A stretch of 64,000 nt of DNA. Origin: Pseudomonas viridiflava (GTDB lineage: Bacteria > Pseudomonadota > Gammaproteobacteria > Pseudomonadales > Pseudomonadaceae). Below the pieces are notes generated by a model that was not told where the DNA came from, searched no databases, and saw only the letters and a list, made by a program, of their open reading frames with translations. This document shows positions 8,851 to 19,337 of the stretch, piece by piece; the first letter of the stretch is position 1; each line of letters starts with the position of its first letter. The stretch spans positions 1 to 64,000 of the forward strand of contig NZ_UUOC01000053.1 of assembly GCF_900590755.1 (NCBI RefSeq), written 5' to 3'. The position numbers and the translations under genes are program-made.

Positions 8851-9851
8851 GCGTCACCGCCCAGGCCACCGACACCGTATTGAGTGTCAGCGACTTGACC
8901 GTGTGCTTTGCAGGCGCGCCCGCCAATGTCGTGGACGGCGTATCGTTCTCGGTCAAACGCGGCAAGACCCTGGCCATCGTCGGAGAATCAGGTTGCGGCA
9001 AAAGCGTCACGTCCATGGCGATGATGGGCTTGCTGCCCGACACCGCCAAGGTCGGCGCCAGCACCTCCGCGCTGCTCGACGAAGCCTTGTTGGGCATGTC
9101 CGACGAGCGCTTGCTGGATGTGCGCGGCAATCGTATGGCGATGATTTTCCAGGAGCCCATGACCTCGCTGAACCCGGTGTTCACCATCGGCGAACAAATT
9201 GCCGAAAGCGTGATTCGCCACCAGGGCTTGTCAGCTAAAGACGCCCGTCAACGCGCCCTGCAAATGCTCGAAAAAGTCCGGGTGCCGGATGCCGTGCAAC
9301 GGCTGGACGCATACCCCCATGAACTGTCCGGTGGCATGCGCCAACGGGCGATGATCGCCATGGCGCTGGCCAACAATCCGGCGCTGATCATCGCCGACGA
9401 GCCGACCACTGCGCTGGACGTGACCATTCAGGCGCAGATCCTGTCGCTGATCGCCAACCTGCAGACCGAAACCGGCACGGCCATGATCCTGATCACCCAC
9501 GATCTGGGCGTGGTCGCAGAAGTGGCTGATGACGTGATGGTGATGTACGCCGGGCGCGTGGTGGAAAGCGGCCCGGTGAAAACCCTGTTCGACGATCCGC
9601 AGCACCCGTACACCATCGGCCTGATGGGCTCGATGCCGTCGATTGGTCCGCGTGAAGGTCGCCTGGCAACCATCAATGGCCGCGTCCCGACGCCAGCAGA
9701 AATGCCCACCGGTTGCCGCTTCGCCGGACGCTGCCCGTTTGTGATTCAGGCTTGCCGCGAGGAACGTCCGCCGCTGATTGAGCTGTCGCCCGGACATTTC
9801 GCCGCGTGCATTCGTGCGCCTCTGGAACAGCATGTGGGAGTCAGCGCGTGA
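8847..9851 (+). CDS. Peptide ABC transporter ATP-binding protein (DppD/OppD-like)
   Basis: 334 residues. Walker A GESGCGKS, signature LSGGM and Walker B ALIIADEP are present, and the C-terminus has the OppD-type tail with conserved cysteines (CRFAGRCPF) seen in di- and oligopeptide importers. It should pair with the second ATPase immediately downstream to power import. It starts inside the stop of the regulator gene (ATGA overlap), preceded by GGAGG, and ends overlapping the next gene by four bases, so the genes are translationally coupled. Substrate is not readable from the ATPase; the operon context with a gamma-glutamyltransferase suggests gamma-glutamyl peptides or glutathione-like compounds. 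Confidence 0.93.
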   Translation: MSVTAQATDTVLSVSDLTVCFAGAPANVVDGVSFSVKRGKTLAIVGESGCGKSVTSMAMMGLLPDTAKVGASTSALLDEALLGMSDERLLDVRGNRMAMIFQEPMTSLNPVFTIGEQIAESVIRHQGLSAKDARQRALQMLEKVRVPDAVQRLDAYPHELSGGMRQRAMIAMALANNPALIIADEPTTALDVTIQAQILSLIANLQTETGTAMILITHDLGVVAEVADDVMVMYAGRVVESGPVKTLFDDPQHPYTIGLMGSMPSIGPREGRLATINGRVPTPAEMPTGCRFAGRCPFVIQACREERPPLIELSPGHFAACIRAPLEQHVGVSA

Positions 9852-10945
9852 GCACTTCTGAACGCCAAACCATCGAATCCATACCCGTGCAAAGTACAGC
9901 GCCTAAACACATCCTCGAAGGCATTGGCCTGAGCAAACACTTCGGGGTGGAAAGCAGCCTGTTCCAACGCAAGAAGCCGCCGGTGCAAGCCGTCAATCAG
10001 GTCAATCTGTCCGTGCGCAGAGGGGAAACTCTGGCGCTGGTGGGCGAGTCCGGTTCGGGCAAATCAACCCTCGGGCGCCTGCTGCTCAACCTGATCAATC
10101 CCACGGCTGGCGACGTCATTTATGAAGGCCGCAACCTGGCCAACCTGCCGCCGGAAAAGCTGCGTCAGGTGCGTCGTGAATTGCAGATCATTTTTCAGGA
10201 CCCGTTTGCCTCGCTCAATCCACGCATGACCGTGGAGTCCATCGTCGGTGAGCCGATCTGGCTGCACAGCGATGCCAGCCGCAGCGATCGTCAGGCCAAA
10301 GTCGCCGAACTGCTGCGCACCGTGGGCCTGGCCCCGGAACACGGCGGTCGTCATCCCCATGAATTCTCCGGTGGCCAGCGCCAGCGCATCGGTATTGCCC
10401 GCGCTTTGGCGTCCGATCCGCGCTTGATTCTCGGTGACGAGCCGGTGTCGGCATTGGACGTTTCGGTGCAGGCGCAAGTGGTCAACCTGTTGGAAGACCT
10501 CAAGCATCAGTTCGGCCTGACCCTGGTGATTGTTGCCCACGGGCTGGCAGTGATTCGCCACATGAGTGACCGGGTAGCCGTGATGTACCTGGGGGAAATC
10601 GTCGAGCTGGCGCCGGTCAACGGCCTGTTCGAAAACCCTCTGCACCCTTACACCCAGGCGCTGATGGCCGCCGTGCCGGTCAGCCACCCGGACTTGCGAC
10701 AGCCGCGGCCACTGCTGGGCGGCGACATGCCGAGCCCGAGCAGTCCGCCTTCTGGTTGCCGATTCCACACCCGCTGCCCCCACGCCCGCGCTCTGTGCAA
10801 AAAGATGGTGCCGGTGATGGAAACCGTCGAGGCCGAGCGGCAGGTGGCGTGCCACTTCTGGCGCGAAATCGCCAACGCCGGTGCGGGAACCCTGATTTTG
10901 CCAACCCCAAGCGCGGCTTATACCCAGCGCCTGAATTTGTTCTAG
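9848..10945 (+). CDS. Peptide ABC transporter ATP-binding protein (DppF/OppF-like)
   Basis: 365 residues from GTG 9848, which overlaps the previous stop as GTGA. Walker A GESGSGKST, signature FSGGQRQR and Walker B LILGDEP are all intact, followed by the OppF-type C-terminal region with CRFHTRCPHA. It forms the heterodimeric ATPase with the preceding protein. The next gene, the binding protein, follows after 32 bases with its own ribosome site. Confidence 0.93.
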   Translation: MSTSERQTIESIPVQSTAPKHILEGIGLSKHFGVESSLFQRKKPPVQAVNQVNLSVRRGETLALVGESGSGKSTLGRLLLNLINPTAGDVIYEGRNLANLPPEKLRQVRRELQIIFQDPFASLNPRMTVESIVGEPIWLHSDASRSDRQAKVAELLRTVGLAPEHGGRHPHEFSGGQRQRIGIARALASDPRLILGDEPVSALDVSVQAQVVNLLEDLKHQFGLTLVIVAHGLAVIRHMSDRVAVMYLGEIVELAPVNGLFENPLHPYTQALMAAVPVSHPDLRQPRPLLGGDMPSPSSPPSGCRFHTRCPHARALCKKMVPVMETVEAERQVACHFWREIANAGAGTLILPTPSAAYTQRLNLF

Positions 10946-10977
10946 AACCATCAATCCCTTGCAGTGGAGAGCCAGCC

Positions 10978-12480
10978 ATGAAAATCGCACGCGTCATGAC
11001 AGGAACCTTGTTATTGCTGGCCGCCAACGCCGCCTTCGCCGAATCCACCCTGCGCATCGGCATCCAGGATGATCCTGATGTGCTCGACCCGCATCGCTCG
11101 CGCACTTATTCGGGCCGTCTGGTCTACACCGCCCTGTGCGACAAACTGGTGGATGTGAACCCGGACCTGACCTACGCCCCGCAACTGGCCACCGCCTGGA
11201 ACTGGAGCGACGACGGCAAGACCCTGACCATGACCCTGCGCGAAGGCGTGACTTTCCACGACGGCGAAGCCTTCGACGCCGCGTCGGTGAAGTTCAACCT
11301 GGACCGGGCCCGCACCCTGCCCGACTCCCTGCGCAAGAGCGAGCTGGCCTCGGTGGAAAGCGTTGAAGTCATCGACGCGAAAACCGTGGCCATCAAGCTC
11401 AAGCAAGCGGACGCCACCCTGGTTTCGCAGCTCTCGGATCGCGCCGGGATGATGCTCGCGCCGAAAGCCGCCCAGGGTGACTTCGCCTCCAAGCCGGTCT
11501 GTTCCGGCCCTTACAAATTCGTGCAGCGGGTGCAGCAGGATCGCATCGTGCTGGAGCGCTTCGACAACTACTGGAACAAAGGGGCCTATCACTTCGACAA
11601 AGTGATTTTCCTGCCGATTCCAGATACCTCGGTACGTCTGGCCAACCTGCGTTCCGGCGACCTGGACATCATCGAACGCGTGGCGCCGACCGACGTGAAG
11701 ACCGCCAAGGCTGACAGCAAGCTGGCGATCTACAACACGCCGGGCCTGGGTTACATGCAGCTGATGTTCAACACCAACAATGGCGAGAAAGCCAATTCAC
11801 CGATGGGCAAAGACAAGCGTGTGCGTAAGGCATTCGAACTGTCCATCGACCGCGATGCGATCAACCAGGTGGTGTTCGAAGGCCTGTATGCACCCAGCGC
11901 CCAGCCGTTCCCGAAAAACAGCCCTTACTACGATAAGGATCTGCCGATCCCGAATCGCGACGTCGAGAAGAGCAAGAAGTTACTGGCTGAAGCAGGCGTG
12001 AAACTGCCACTGGCGGTAGACCTGAAAGTGGCCAACAACCCTATCGCACAACAGGTCGGGCAGATCATTCAGGCCATGGCTGAAGAAGCCGGTTTCAAAG
12101 TCAATCTGGTTGCCACCGAGTACGCCACCCTGCTCAGCGAACAACAGAGCGGCAACTTCCAGATCGGCATGAGCGCCTGGTCGGGCCGTCCTGATCCGGA
12201 TGGCGACATCCACCAGTTCGTGACCTGCAAAGGTGGCCAGAACGACGGCAAATACTGCAACGCCAAGCTCGACGAGCTGCTGAACAAGGCCCGTACCATC
12301 AACGACGTTGCCCAGCGTCAGGCCCTGTACAACGAAGCCCTGCGTCTGCTGGCTGACGAAGTGCCGACCGCGTACCTGTATTTCGATCCGCGAATCATTG
12401 CCATGCGTAACAACGTGACCGGTTTCGTGCCGAACCCGGATGGGTTGATCCGCCTGAACAACGTCGCGTTCAAGCCATGA
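10978..12480 (+). CDS. Peptide ABC transporter periplasmic binding protein (SBP family 5)
   Basis: 500 residues. A clear signal peptide (MKIARVMTGTLLLLAANAAFA, cut after AFA) exports it to the periplasm, where it captures substrate for the importer. The body follows the DppA/OppA/GsiB family: an early DPDVLDPHRS segment, a hinge NWSDDGKTLTMTLREGVTF region and a late DEVPTAYLYF region. GTGGAGAG precedes the ATG. There is no lipobox, so it is free in the periplasm. The family binds peptides, glutathione or other compounds; specificity cannot be told here. Confidence 0.93.
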   Translation: MKIARVMTGTLLLLAANAAFAESTLRIGIQDDPDVLDPHRSRTYSGRLVYTALCDKLVDVNPDLTYAPQLATAWNWSDDGKTLTMTLREGVTFHDGEAFDAASVKFNLDRARTLPDSLRKSELASVESVEVIDAKTVAIKLKQADATLVSQLSDRAGMMLAPKAAQGDFASKPVCSGPYKFVQRVQQDRIVLERFDNYWNKGAYHFDKVIFLPIPDTSVRLANLRSGDLDIIERVAPTDVKTAKADSKLAIYNTPGLGYMQLMFNTNNGEKANSPMGKDKRVRKAFELSIDRDAINQVVFEGLYAPSAQPFPKNSPYYDKDLPIPNRDVEKSKKLLAEAGVKLPLAVDLKVANNPIAQQVGQIIQAMAEEAGFKVNLVATEYATLLSEQQSGNFQIGMSAWSGRPDPDGDIHQFVTCKGGQNDGKYCNAKLDELLNKARTINDVAQRQALYNEALRLLADEVPTAYLYFDPRIIAMRNNVTGFVPNPDGLIRLNNVAFKP

Positions 12481-12514
12481 CTGTGAATGATCGCCGCCAC
12501 AACGAGGGTCCGGC

Positions 12515-13462
12515 ATGCTGATGTTTATCCTGCGACGCCTGCTCAGTGCGATTCCGACACTGATTCTGGTTTCGCTCTTCGTCTTCACCCTGCAGAAGTT
12601 GCTGCCGGGTGATCCGGTGCTGGCCATGGCCGGTGAGGAACGCGATCCGGCGGTCATGGAATACCTGCGCGACAAGTATCGGCTTAACGACCCGATACCC
12701 GTGCAGTACCTGAACTGGGTCGGCAATGTGCTGACCGGCGACTTCGGTACCTCGCTGCGCACCGAACAACCGGTGACCACGCTGCTGGCGTCCAAGCTGC
12801 CGGTGACGCTGGAGCTGGCGGTGCTGGCCTTGCTGATCGCGCTGCTGATCGGCATCCCCACTGGGATTATCTCGGCGGTGCGCAAAGGCACGGTCGTGGA
12901 TTACGGGGCCAACGTGGTGGCGTTGTCGGGGATTTCCATTCCGCACTTCTGGCTGGGCATTCTGCTGATCATGGTCTTCGCCGTGAAACTGCAATGGCTG
13001 CCAGCGTCGGGTTTTGTGCCCATGGGCGAGGACTTCGGGCAAAACCTGAAGACCTTGATCCTGCCGGCCTTCGTACTCGGTGCCGGATTGTCGGGGATTC
13101 TCATGCGTCATACCCGTAGCGCCATGCTCGAAGTGTTGCGCACCGACTACGTGCGTACCGCCCGGGCCAAGGGCCTGTTCCCGCGCACGGTGATCCTCAA
13201 GCACGCCTTGCGTAATGCGCTAATGCCCATCGTGACTCTGACCACTCTGCTGTTCGGTGAACTGCTCGGCGGCGCGGTACTCACCGAGCAAGTGTTTAGC
13301 ATCCCCGGCTTCGGCAAGATGATTGTCGATGCGGTGTTCAATCGTGATTACGCCGTGGTGCAAGGCGTGGTGTTGTGTGTGGCGATTGGCTTCCTGTTGC
13401 TGAACCTGCTTGCCGACGTGCTGTACCGGATGATTAACCCGCGTCTGAGGACTGCTTCATGA
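12515..13462 (+). CDS. Peptide ABC transporter permease (DppB-like)
   Basis: 315 residues with about six membrane segments and the N-terminal MLMFILRRLLSAIPTL start typical of DppB/OppB. The EAA-type loop (RTARAKGLFPRTVILKHALR) that contacts the ATPases is present. The stop overlaps the start of the second permease by four bases. Confidence 0.93.
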   Translation: MLMFILRRLLSAIPTLILVSLFVFTLQKLLPGDPVLAMAGEERDPAVMEYLRDKYRLNDPIPVQYLNWVGNVLTGDFGTSLRTEQPVTTLLASKLPVTLELAVLALLIALLIGIPTGIISAVRKGTVVDYGANVVALSGISIPHFWLGILLIMVFAVKLQWLPASGFVPMGEDFGQNLKTLILPAFVLGAGLSGILMRHTRSAMLEVLRTDYVRTARAKGLFPRTVILKHALRNALMPIVTLTTLLFGELLGGAVLTEQVFSIPGFGKMIVDAVFNRDYAVVQGVVLCVAIGFLLLNLLADVLYRMINPRLRTAS

Positions 13463-14331
13463 CCGCTATTGCCAGCCTCCCTCATAGCGCGATTGCACCT
13501 CGCAGCCGCTCGCCGTTCGTGAAGAAATTCCTCGCCAACAAAGGCGCGGTACTCGGCGCGGCGGTGTTGCTGCTGTTTATCCTGGCGGCCTTGCTGGCGC
13601 CGTGGATCGCACCTCATGATCCGCTCAAAGCCAACTTCCTCGCGGTCCGCAAGGCTCCGTCGCTGATCTACTGGATGGGCACAGACGAGCTAGGACGCGA
13701 TCTGTTCTCCCGCCTGCTCTGGGGCGCACGCAGCTCGTTGCTGGCCGGTGGTGTTTCGGTGGCCATCGCCATGATCATCGGCGTGCCGTTGGGTCTGTTG
13801 GGCGGTTACTTTGGCGGCAAGCTGGACGCCGTCATTTCCCGGATCATGGAAGCGCTGCTGTCCTGCCCGTTCCTGGTGTTGGCCATTGCTTTGGGCGCCT
13901 TCCTCGGCCCGAGCCTGACCAACGCGATGATCGCTATCGGTCTGTCAGCCATGCCGATCTTTGCCCGACTGACCCGCGGTCAGGTGCTGGCTATCAAACA
14001 CGAGGACTACCTGGAAGGCGCCCGCGCGATTGGCTTGCCGGATCGCTGGATCATCATGCGCTACGTGCTGCCTAACGTGATGTCGCCGTTGGTGGTGCAA
14101 GCCACGTTGACCATCGCCTCGGCGATTCTGGCTGAAGCCAGCCTGTCGTTCCTCGGCCTGGGTCAACAACCGCCCTCGCCTTCCTGGGGTTCGATGCTCA
14201 ACACTGCGAAAAACTTTATGGAACAGGCCCCCTGGATGTCGATTGCGCCTGGCGTGGCGATCTACATTACGGTCCTGTGTTTCAACCTGTTGGGTGATGG
14301 CCTGCGCGATGCGCTGGACCCCAAGGGCTAA
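13459..14331 (+). CDS. Peptide ABC transporter permease (DppC-like)
   Basis: 290 residues. It has the extra N-terminal cytoplasmic segment typical of DppC/OppC, the WMGTDELGRDLFSRLLWGAR motif and an EAA loop (EGARAIGLPDRWIIMRYVLP). It starts within the stop codon of the DppB-like gene and completes a five-subunit importer. The gamma-glutamyltransferase gene follows after 38 bases without a visible terminator. Confidence 0.93.
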   Translation: MTAIASLPHSAIAPRSRSPFVKKFLANKGAVLGAAVLLLFILAALLAPWIAPHDPLKANFLAVRKAPSLIYWMGTDELGRDLFSRLLWGARSSLLAGGVSVAIAMIIGVPLGLLGGYFGGKLDAVISRIMEALLSCPFLVLAIALGAFLGPSLTNAMIAIGLSAMPIFARLTRGQVLAIKHEDYLEGARAIGLPDRWIIMRYVLPNVMSPLVVQATLTIASAILAEASLSFLGLGQQPPSPSWGSMLNTAKNFMEQAPWMSIAPGVAIYITVLCFNLLGDGLRDALDPKG

Positions 14332-14369
14332 TCATTTTTATTTGCCGTATCTGCCAAAGAGAAACGCTA

Positions 14370-15965
<1,596 letters not shown>

Positions 15966-15972
15966 AAATAAG

Positions 15973-16009
15973 AAATTCCTACGCGCAGGTTATTTGTGCG
16001 TAGGAATTC
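15973..16009 (+). terminator. Hairpin behind the gamma-glutamyltransferase gene
   Basis: AATTCCTACGCGCA and its complement TGCGTAGGAATT form a strong stem 7 bases after the stop, with only a pyrimidine-rich TCTCTTCC run after it. It may terminate or stabilise the operon transcript. Confidence 0.5.
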
Positions 16010-16174
16010 TCTTCCACCGCACACACTAACAACGCAAAAAGCGCAAAAGAAAAAGAAACATCCTACATAGATACCTGATATTAATTTTCAGTTACTAATG
16101 CGCCCTCTCCGCAACTAGTATTCTTCAAACAAGCCTGTCTAGCATGACCGCTCATTAACTAGCGGCATGACCTT

Positions 16175-16651
16175 ATGAAAAAGCAACTTTTCTTAGCACT
16201 TGTTTCTATCCTTGCTATTACCCCGATGTTTTCCGCCAACGCCAGCCAAACAGCCAACTGCACAACACCGACGCCAAAAGAAGTGTCCGCGCTCTTTGAT
16301 CGCTGGAACGCGTCCCTGCAAACCGGCGATGCCAAAGCCGTTGCGGCCAACTACTCAACCCACGCGGTTCTACTGCCCACGCTCTCCAATACCCCGCGCC
16401 AGGATGATGACGCCCGTATTGATTACTTCAAGAGCTTCCTGAAGAAACAGCCGTCCGGAAAAATCGACAGCCGGACAATCAAGGTTGGCTGTAACACGGC
16501 ACTGGATACCGGAACTTACACTTTCACATTTGGCGACAAGTCTAAAGTCCAAGCGCGATATACCTTTACTTATGGGTTGGTCGGCGATAAGTGGCAGATC
16601 ACTTCTCATCATTCTTCTTTGATGCCGGAGCAAATAGCGAGCGCGATGTAA
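16175..16651 (+). CDS. Exported SnoaL/DUF4440-like (CaMKII association-domain type) protein
   Basis: 158 residues. A signal peptide (MKKQLFLALVSILAITPMFSANA) is followed by a small alpha+beta barrel of the NTF2 superfamily, recognisable from FDRWNASLQTGDAKAVAANY and the late YTFTYGLVGDKWQITSHHSS segment. Such proteins are annotated as SgcJ/EcaC-type or CaMKII-association-domain proteins and have no fixed activity. Two cysteines (in ANCTT and KVGCN) could form a disulfide in the periplasm. It stands alone, with a REP element directly behind it. Confidence 0.8.
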   Translation: MKKQLFLALVSILAITPMFSANASQTANCTTPTPKEVSALFDRWNASLQTGDAKAVAANYSTHAVLLPTLSNTPRQDDDARIDYFKSFLKKQPSGKIDSRTIKVGCNTALDTGTYTFTFGDKSKVQARYTFTYGLVGDKWQITSHHSSLMPEQIASAM

Positions 16652-16660
16652 AGATGAACC

Positions 16661-16734
16661 TGTAGGAGCTGCCGAAGGCTGCGAATGGTGGAGTGTCAGA
16701 TATAACCCCTTCGCAGCCTTCGGCAGCTCCTACA
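16661..16734. repeat. REP-type paired inverted repeat, family C
   Basis: TGTAGGAGCTGCCGAAGGCT and its complement flank a short loop. The whole unit is almost identical to the copy at 19253-19326, differing at one base of the shared internal segment. A further half-arm (CTGTAGGAGCG) follows at 16758. Confidence 0.88.
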
Positions 16735-16856
16735 GGTCTGGACTGGAATGCTTATCTGTAGGAGCGCAACAGAGTGGTGTCAATAAGCGTAACTCACTAT
16801 CTACCACCCCGCCCGTGTAACCTCCATCTTCTGAATCCCCCAGCAGGACCACCACC

Positions 16857-17867
16857 ATGGCTACTCAACCCACTTGCACCGCCGCGGTCGATCCGCAGCC
16901 GAAGAATGTGGTGTTTGTCGCGTATCCGGACATGGGCCTGCTGGATCTGACCGGCGCGCAGACTGTGTTCTGGGCGGCGACCAAAGCCATGAGCGAGCGA
17001 GGGCTGCACGGGTACACGTTGCACACGGCGAGTATCGAAGGTGGGTTGATGCTCACTGCTGAAGGGCTGGCGGTGCAGACAGTCCCATTGCTGCACTACG
17101 CTGATTTGCAGATCGATACCCTGATCGTCCCCGGTGCGCCGAACATACTCAAAGCCTTGGCCGAAAACCGCCTGCTGACCGACTGGGTTGCGATTGAGTC
17201 CTTGAAAGCGCGGCGGACTGCCTCGGTATGCAGCGGCACCTTCCTGTTGGCTCAAGCCGGTTTGCTCAACGGCAAGCGTGCGGCGACCCATTGGGCGATG
17301 TGCGACATGCTCAAAAGCCGCTTCCCGGAAGTTGAAGTCGACTCGGACGCGATTTTCGTACAACAAGGCGCCCTCTGGACGTCTGCCGGGGTGAGCGCCG
17401 GTATCGACCTCGCACTGGCGCTGGTGGAAGCCGATTTCAGCCATGACATCGCCATGCAGGTCGCTCGGGAGCTGGTGGTGTATCTCAAACGCCCCGGCGG
17501 GCAGGCGCAGTTCAGTGAAATGCTGCAATCCCAGACTCAGGACTGCGAGCAGTTCAACGAGCTGCACGGCTGGCTTGCGGACAATCTCCATCAACAGGAT
17601 CTGAGCCTCGAAACCCTGGCGCAAAAAGCCCGCATGAGCCCGCGAAACTTCACACGGGTCTACAAACAGAAAACCGGACGCACACCGGCCAAAGCCGTGG
17701 AAGGTTTCCGTCTGGAAGCGGCGCGGCGCCTGCTGGAAAACTCTCGACGCAACATAGACCAGATCGCCGCCGCCTGCGGATTTGGTGATGAAGAGCGCAT
17801 GCGAGTGACCTTCCAGCGACATCTGGGCATTTCACCTCGGGACTATCGAAGCCGATTCTCGCGTTAG
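16857..17867 (+). CDS. GlxA-type transcriptional regulator (DJ-1/PfpI domain + AraC helix-turn-helix)
   Basis: 336 residues. The N-terminal about 200 residues are a DJ-1/PfpI-type domain (LIVPGAPN, then the nucleophile-elbow-like SVCSGTFLLAQAGLL). Residues about 230-336 are an AraC/XylS DNA-binding domain ending in the signature CGFGDEERMRVTFQRHLGISP. This arrangement is shared by GlxA, CdhR and ArgR-type activators of Pseudomonas, which control amine and amino acid catabolism. The target is unknown; the NDH-2-like oxidoreductase gene downstream is the nearest candidate. The ATG follows AGCAGGACC. Confidence 0.9.
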   Translation: MATQPTCTAAVDPQPKNVVFVAYPDMGLLDLTGAQTVFWAATKAMSERGLHGYTLHTASIEGGLMLTAEGLAVQTVPLLHYADLQIDTLIVPGAPNILKALAENRLLTDWVAIESLKARRTASVCSGTFLLAQAGLLNGKRAATHWAMCDMLKSRFPEVEVDSDAIFVQQGALWTSAGVSAGIDLALALVEADFSHDIAMQVARELVVYLKRPGGQAQFSEMLQSQTQDCEQFNELHGWLADNLHQQDLSLETLAQKARMSPRNFTRVYKQKTGRTPAKAVEGFRLEAARRLLENSRRNIDQIAAACGFGDEERMRVTFQRHLGISPRDYRSRFSR

Positions 17868-18032
17868 GTCATGGCCTGATTTCAGGGGTATTTGTCGTTT
17901 ACCGCCCATCAGCCGCGCCCCTACCATCTGCTCCTGTTTAAACCTCCCTCACTGATTGTTCGTTGTTCCCTCCGGAACTGCGCAGCTTTGGTTCGTCCCT
18001 GAAAACTCACCCTCTCAAGAATGGAACTCATC

Positions 18033-19235
18033 ATGACCCAACAGATTCTGGTTCTCGGCGCTGGTTTTGGCGGTTTGTGGAGCGCATTGGGCGCTGCGCG
18101 GTTGCTGGAAAACCACGGCCGCAACGACGTGCAAATCACCCTGCTCGCCCCGCAACCCGAGCTGCGGATTCGCCCGCGCTTTTACGAACCTGACGTGCAT
18201 CAAATGAAGGCCGATCTGGGCCAGTTGTTCGAAGCGACCGGCGTCACCTTTGTGCAGGGCATGGCTGACCATATCGACGTGAGCGGCAAGCGTGTTCAGT
18301 ACCTCAACAGCCAGGGCGCGCATGGCTGGATCAGCTATGACCGGCTGGTGCTGGCCACTGGCAGCAGCGTCAACCGCCCGAATCTGCCAGGCGTTGCCGA
18401 GTTTGCTTTTGATGTGGATACCATCGAGTCAGCGACCCGCCTGGAAACTCACTTGAAAGCCCTGGCCGACCAGCCTGAATCAGCCGCGCGCAATACGGTG
18501 GTCGTGGCTGGAGGTGGCTTCACGGGGATTGAAACGGCGACCGAAATGCCGGCTCGTCTGCGGGCCTTCCTCGGCGAGAACAGCGCGATACGGGTGGTGG
18601 TGATTGATCGCGGCGCAGCCACCGGTTCAGCATTTGGCGCAGGCATCAGCCCGTCGATTGCCGAGGCTTGCGAGAGCCTGGGCATCGAGTGGAAAGCCGG
18701 CACATCAGTCGCGGCGCTGGATGCCAACGGCGTGACGCTCGATAACGGTGAGCACATCGAATCGCACACCGTGATCTGGACCATCGGCTTCCGCGCCAGC
18801 CCGTTGACCGAGCAAGTGCCGGGTGAGCGCGATCCACAAGGGCGGCTGTATGTAGATGCCAACTTGAAGGTGCTGGGTCAGGATGCGATTTACGCGGCGG
18901 GTGACGTGGCCTATGCCGCCAGTGATGACCTGGGCAACTTCGCTGCGATGTCCTGCCAGCATGCTATTTCCCTGGGTCGCCACGCCGGGACCAACGTCGC
19001 CGCAGAGTTGATCGGCGTAGAGGGCAAGCCTTACAGCCAGCCCAAGTACGTGACTTGTCTGGATCTGGGGGCCTGGGGCGCGGTGTACACCGAAGGCTGG
19101 GATCGCCAGCTCAAGCTGGTCAAGGAAGAAGCCAAGAAGCTCAAGACCGCCATCAACACCACCTGGATCTATCCGCCCGTGGCAGAGCGCAGTGCCGCAT
19201 TGGCAGCTGCGGATCCGGCGATTCCGGTGGCTTGA
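18033..19235 (+). CDS. FAD-dependent oxidoreductase, NDH-2-like
   Basis: 400 residues of the pyridine nucleotide-disulfide oxidoreductase family. The FAD-binding LGAGFGGLWS lies at the N-terminus, a second nucleotide fold VVAGGGFTGIE in the middle, and the FAD-contacting AAGDVAYA near residue 290. The layout resembles type II NADH dehydrogenases, and the C-terminal tail could attach to the membrane. The ATG at 18033 puts the dinucleotide fold in the usual place; an ATG 12 bases upstream is possible. It follows the AraC/DJ-1 regulator by about 165 bases. The exact electron acceptor is not known. Confidence 0.82.
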   Translation: MTQQILVLGAGFGGLWSALGAARLLENHGRNDVQITLLAPQPELRIRPRFYEPDVHQMKADLGQLFEATGVTFVQGMADHIDVSGKRVQYLNSQGAHGWISYDRLVLATGSSVNRPNLPGVAEFAFDVDTIESATRLETHLKALADQPESAARNTVVVAGGGFTGIETATEMPARLRAFLGENSAIRVVVIDRGAATGSAFGAGISPSIAEACESLGIEWKAGTSVAALDANGVTLDNGEHIESHTVIWTIGFRASPLTEQVPGERDPQGRLYVDANLKVLGQDAIYAAGDVAYAASDDLGNFAAMSCQHAISLGRHAGTNVAAELIGVEGKPYSQPKYVTCLDLGAWGAVYTEGWDRQLKLVKEEAKKLKTAINTTWIYPPVAERSAALAAADPAIPVA

Positions 19236-19252
19236 GGATTTAATCGAGTACC

Positions 19253-19326
19253 TGTAGGAGCTGCCGAAGGCTGCGAATGGCGGAGTGTCAGATATAACCC
19301 CTTCGCAGCCTTCGGCAGCTCCTACA
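19253..19326. repeat. REP-type paired inverted repeat, family C
   Basis: Same arms and nearly the same interior as the element at 16661-16734. It lies between the 3' ends of the convergent oxidoreductase and transporter genes. Confidence 0.88.
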
Positions 19327-19337
19327 TGGGAGGCGTA

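Noticed and set aside
16797..17822. Minus-strand reading frame opposite the GlxA-type regulator
   Set aside because: Shadow of a well-supported regulator gene; no recognisable protein.
16661..19326. CRISPR-like repeats
   Set aside because: The repeated units are inverted pairs scattered through intergenic gaps at kilobase distances, with no regular spacers or cas genes; they are REP elements.
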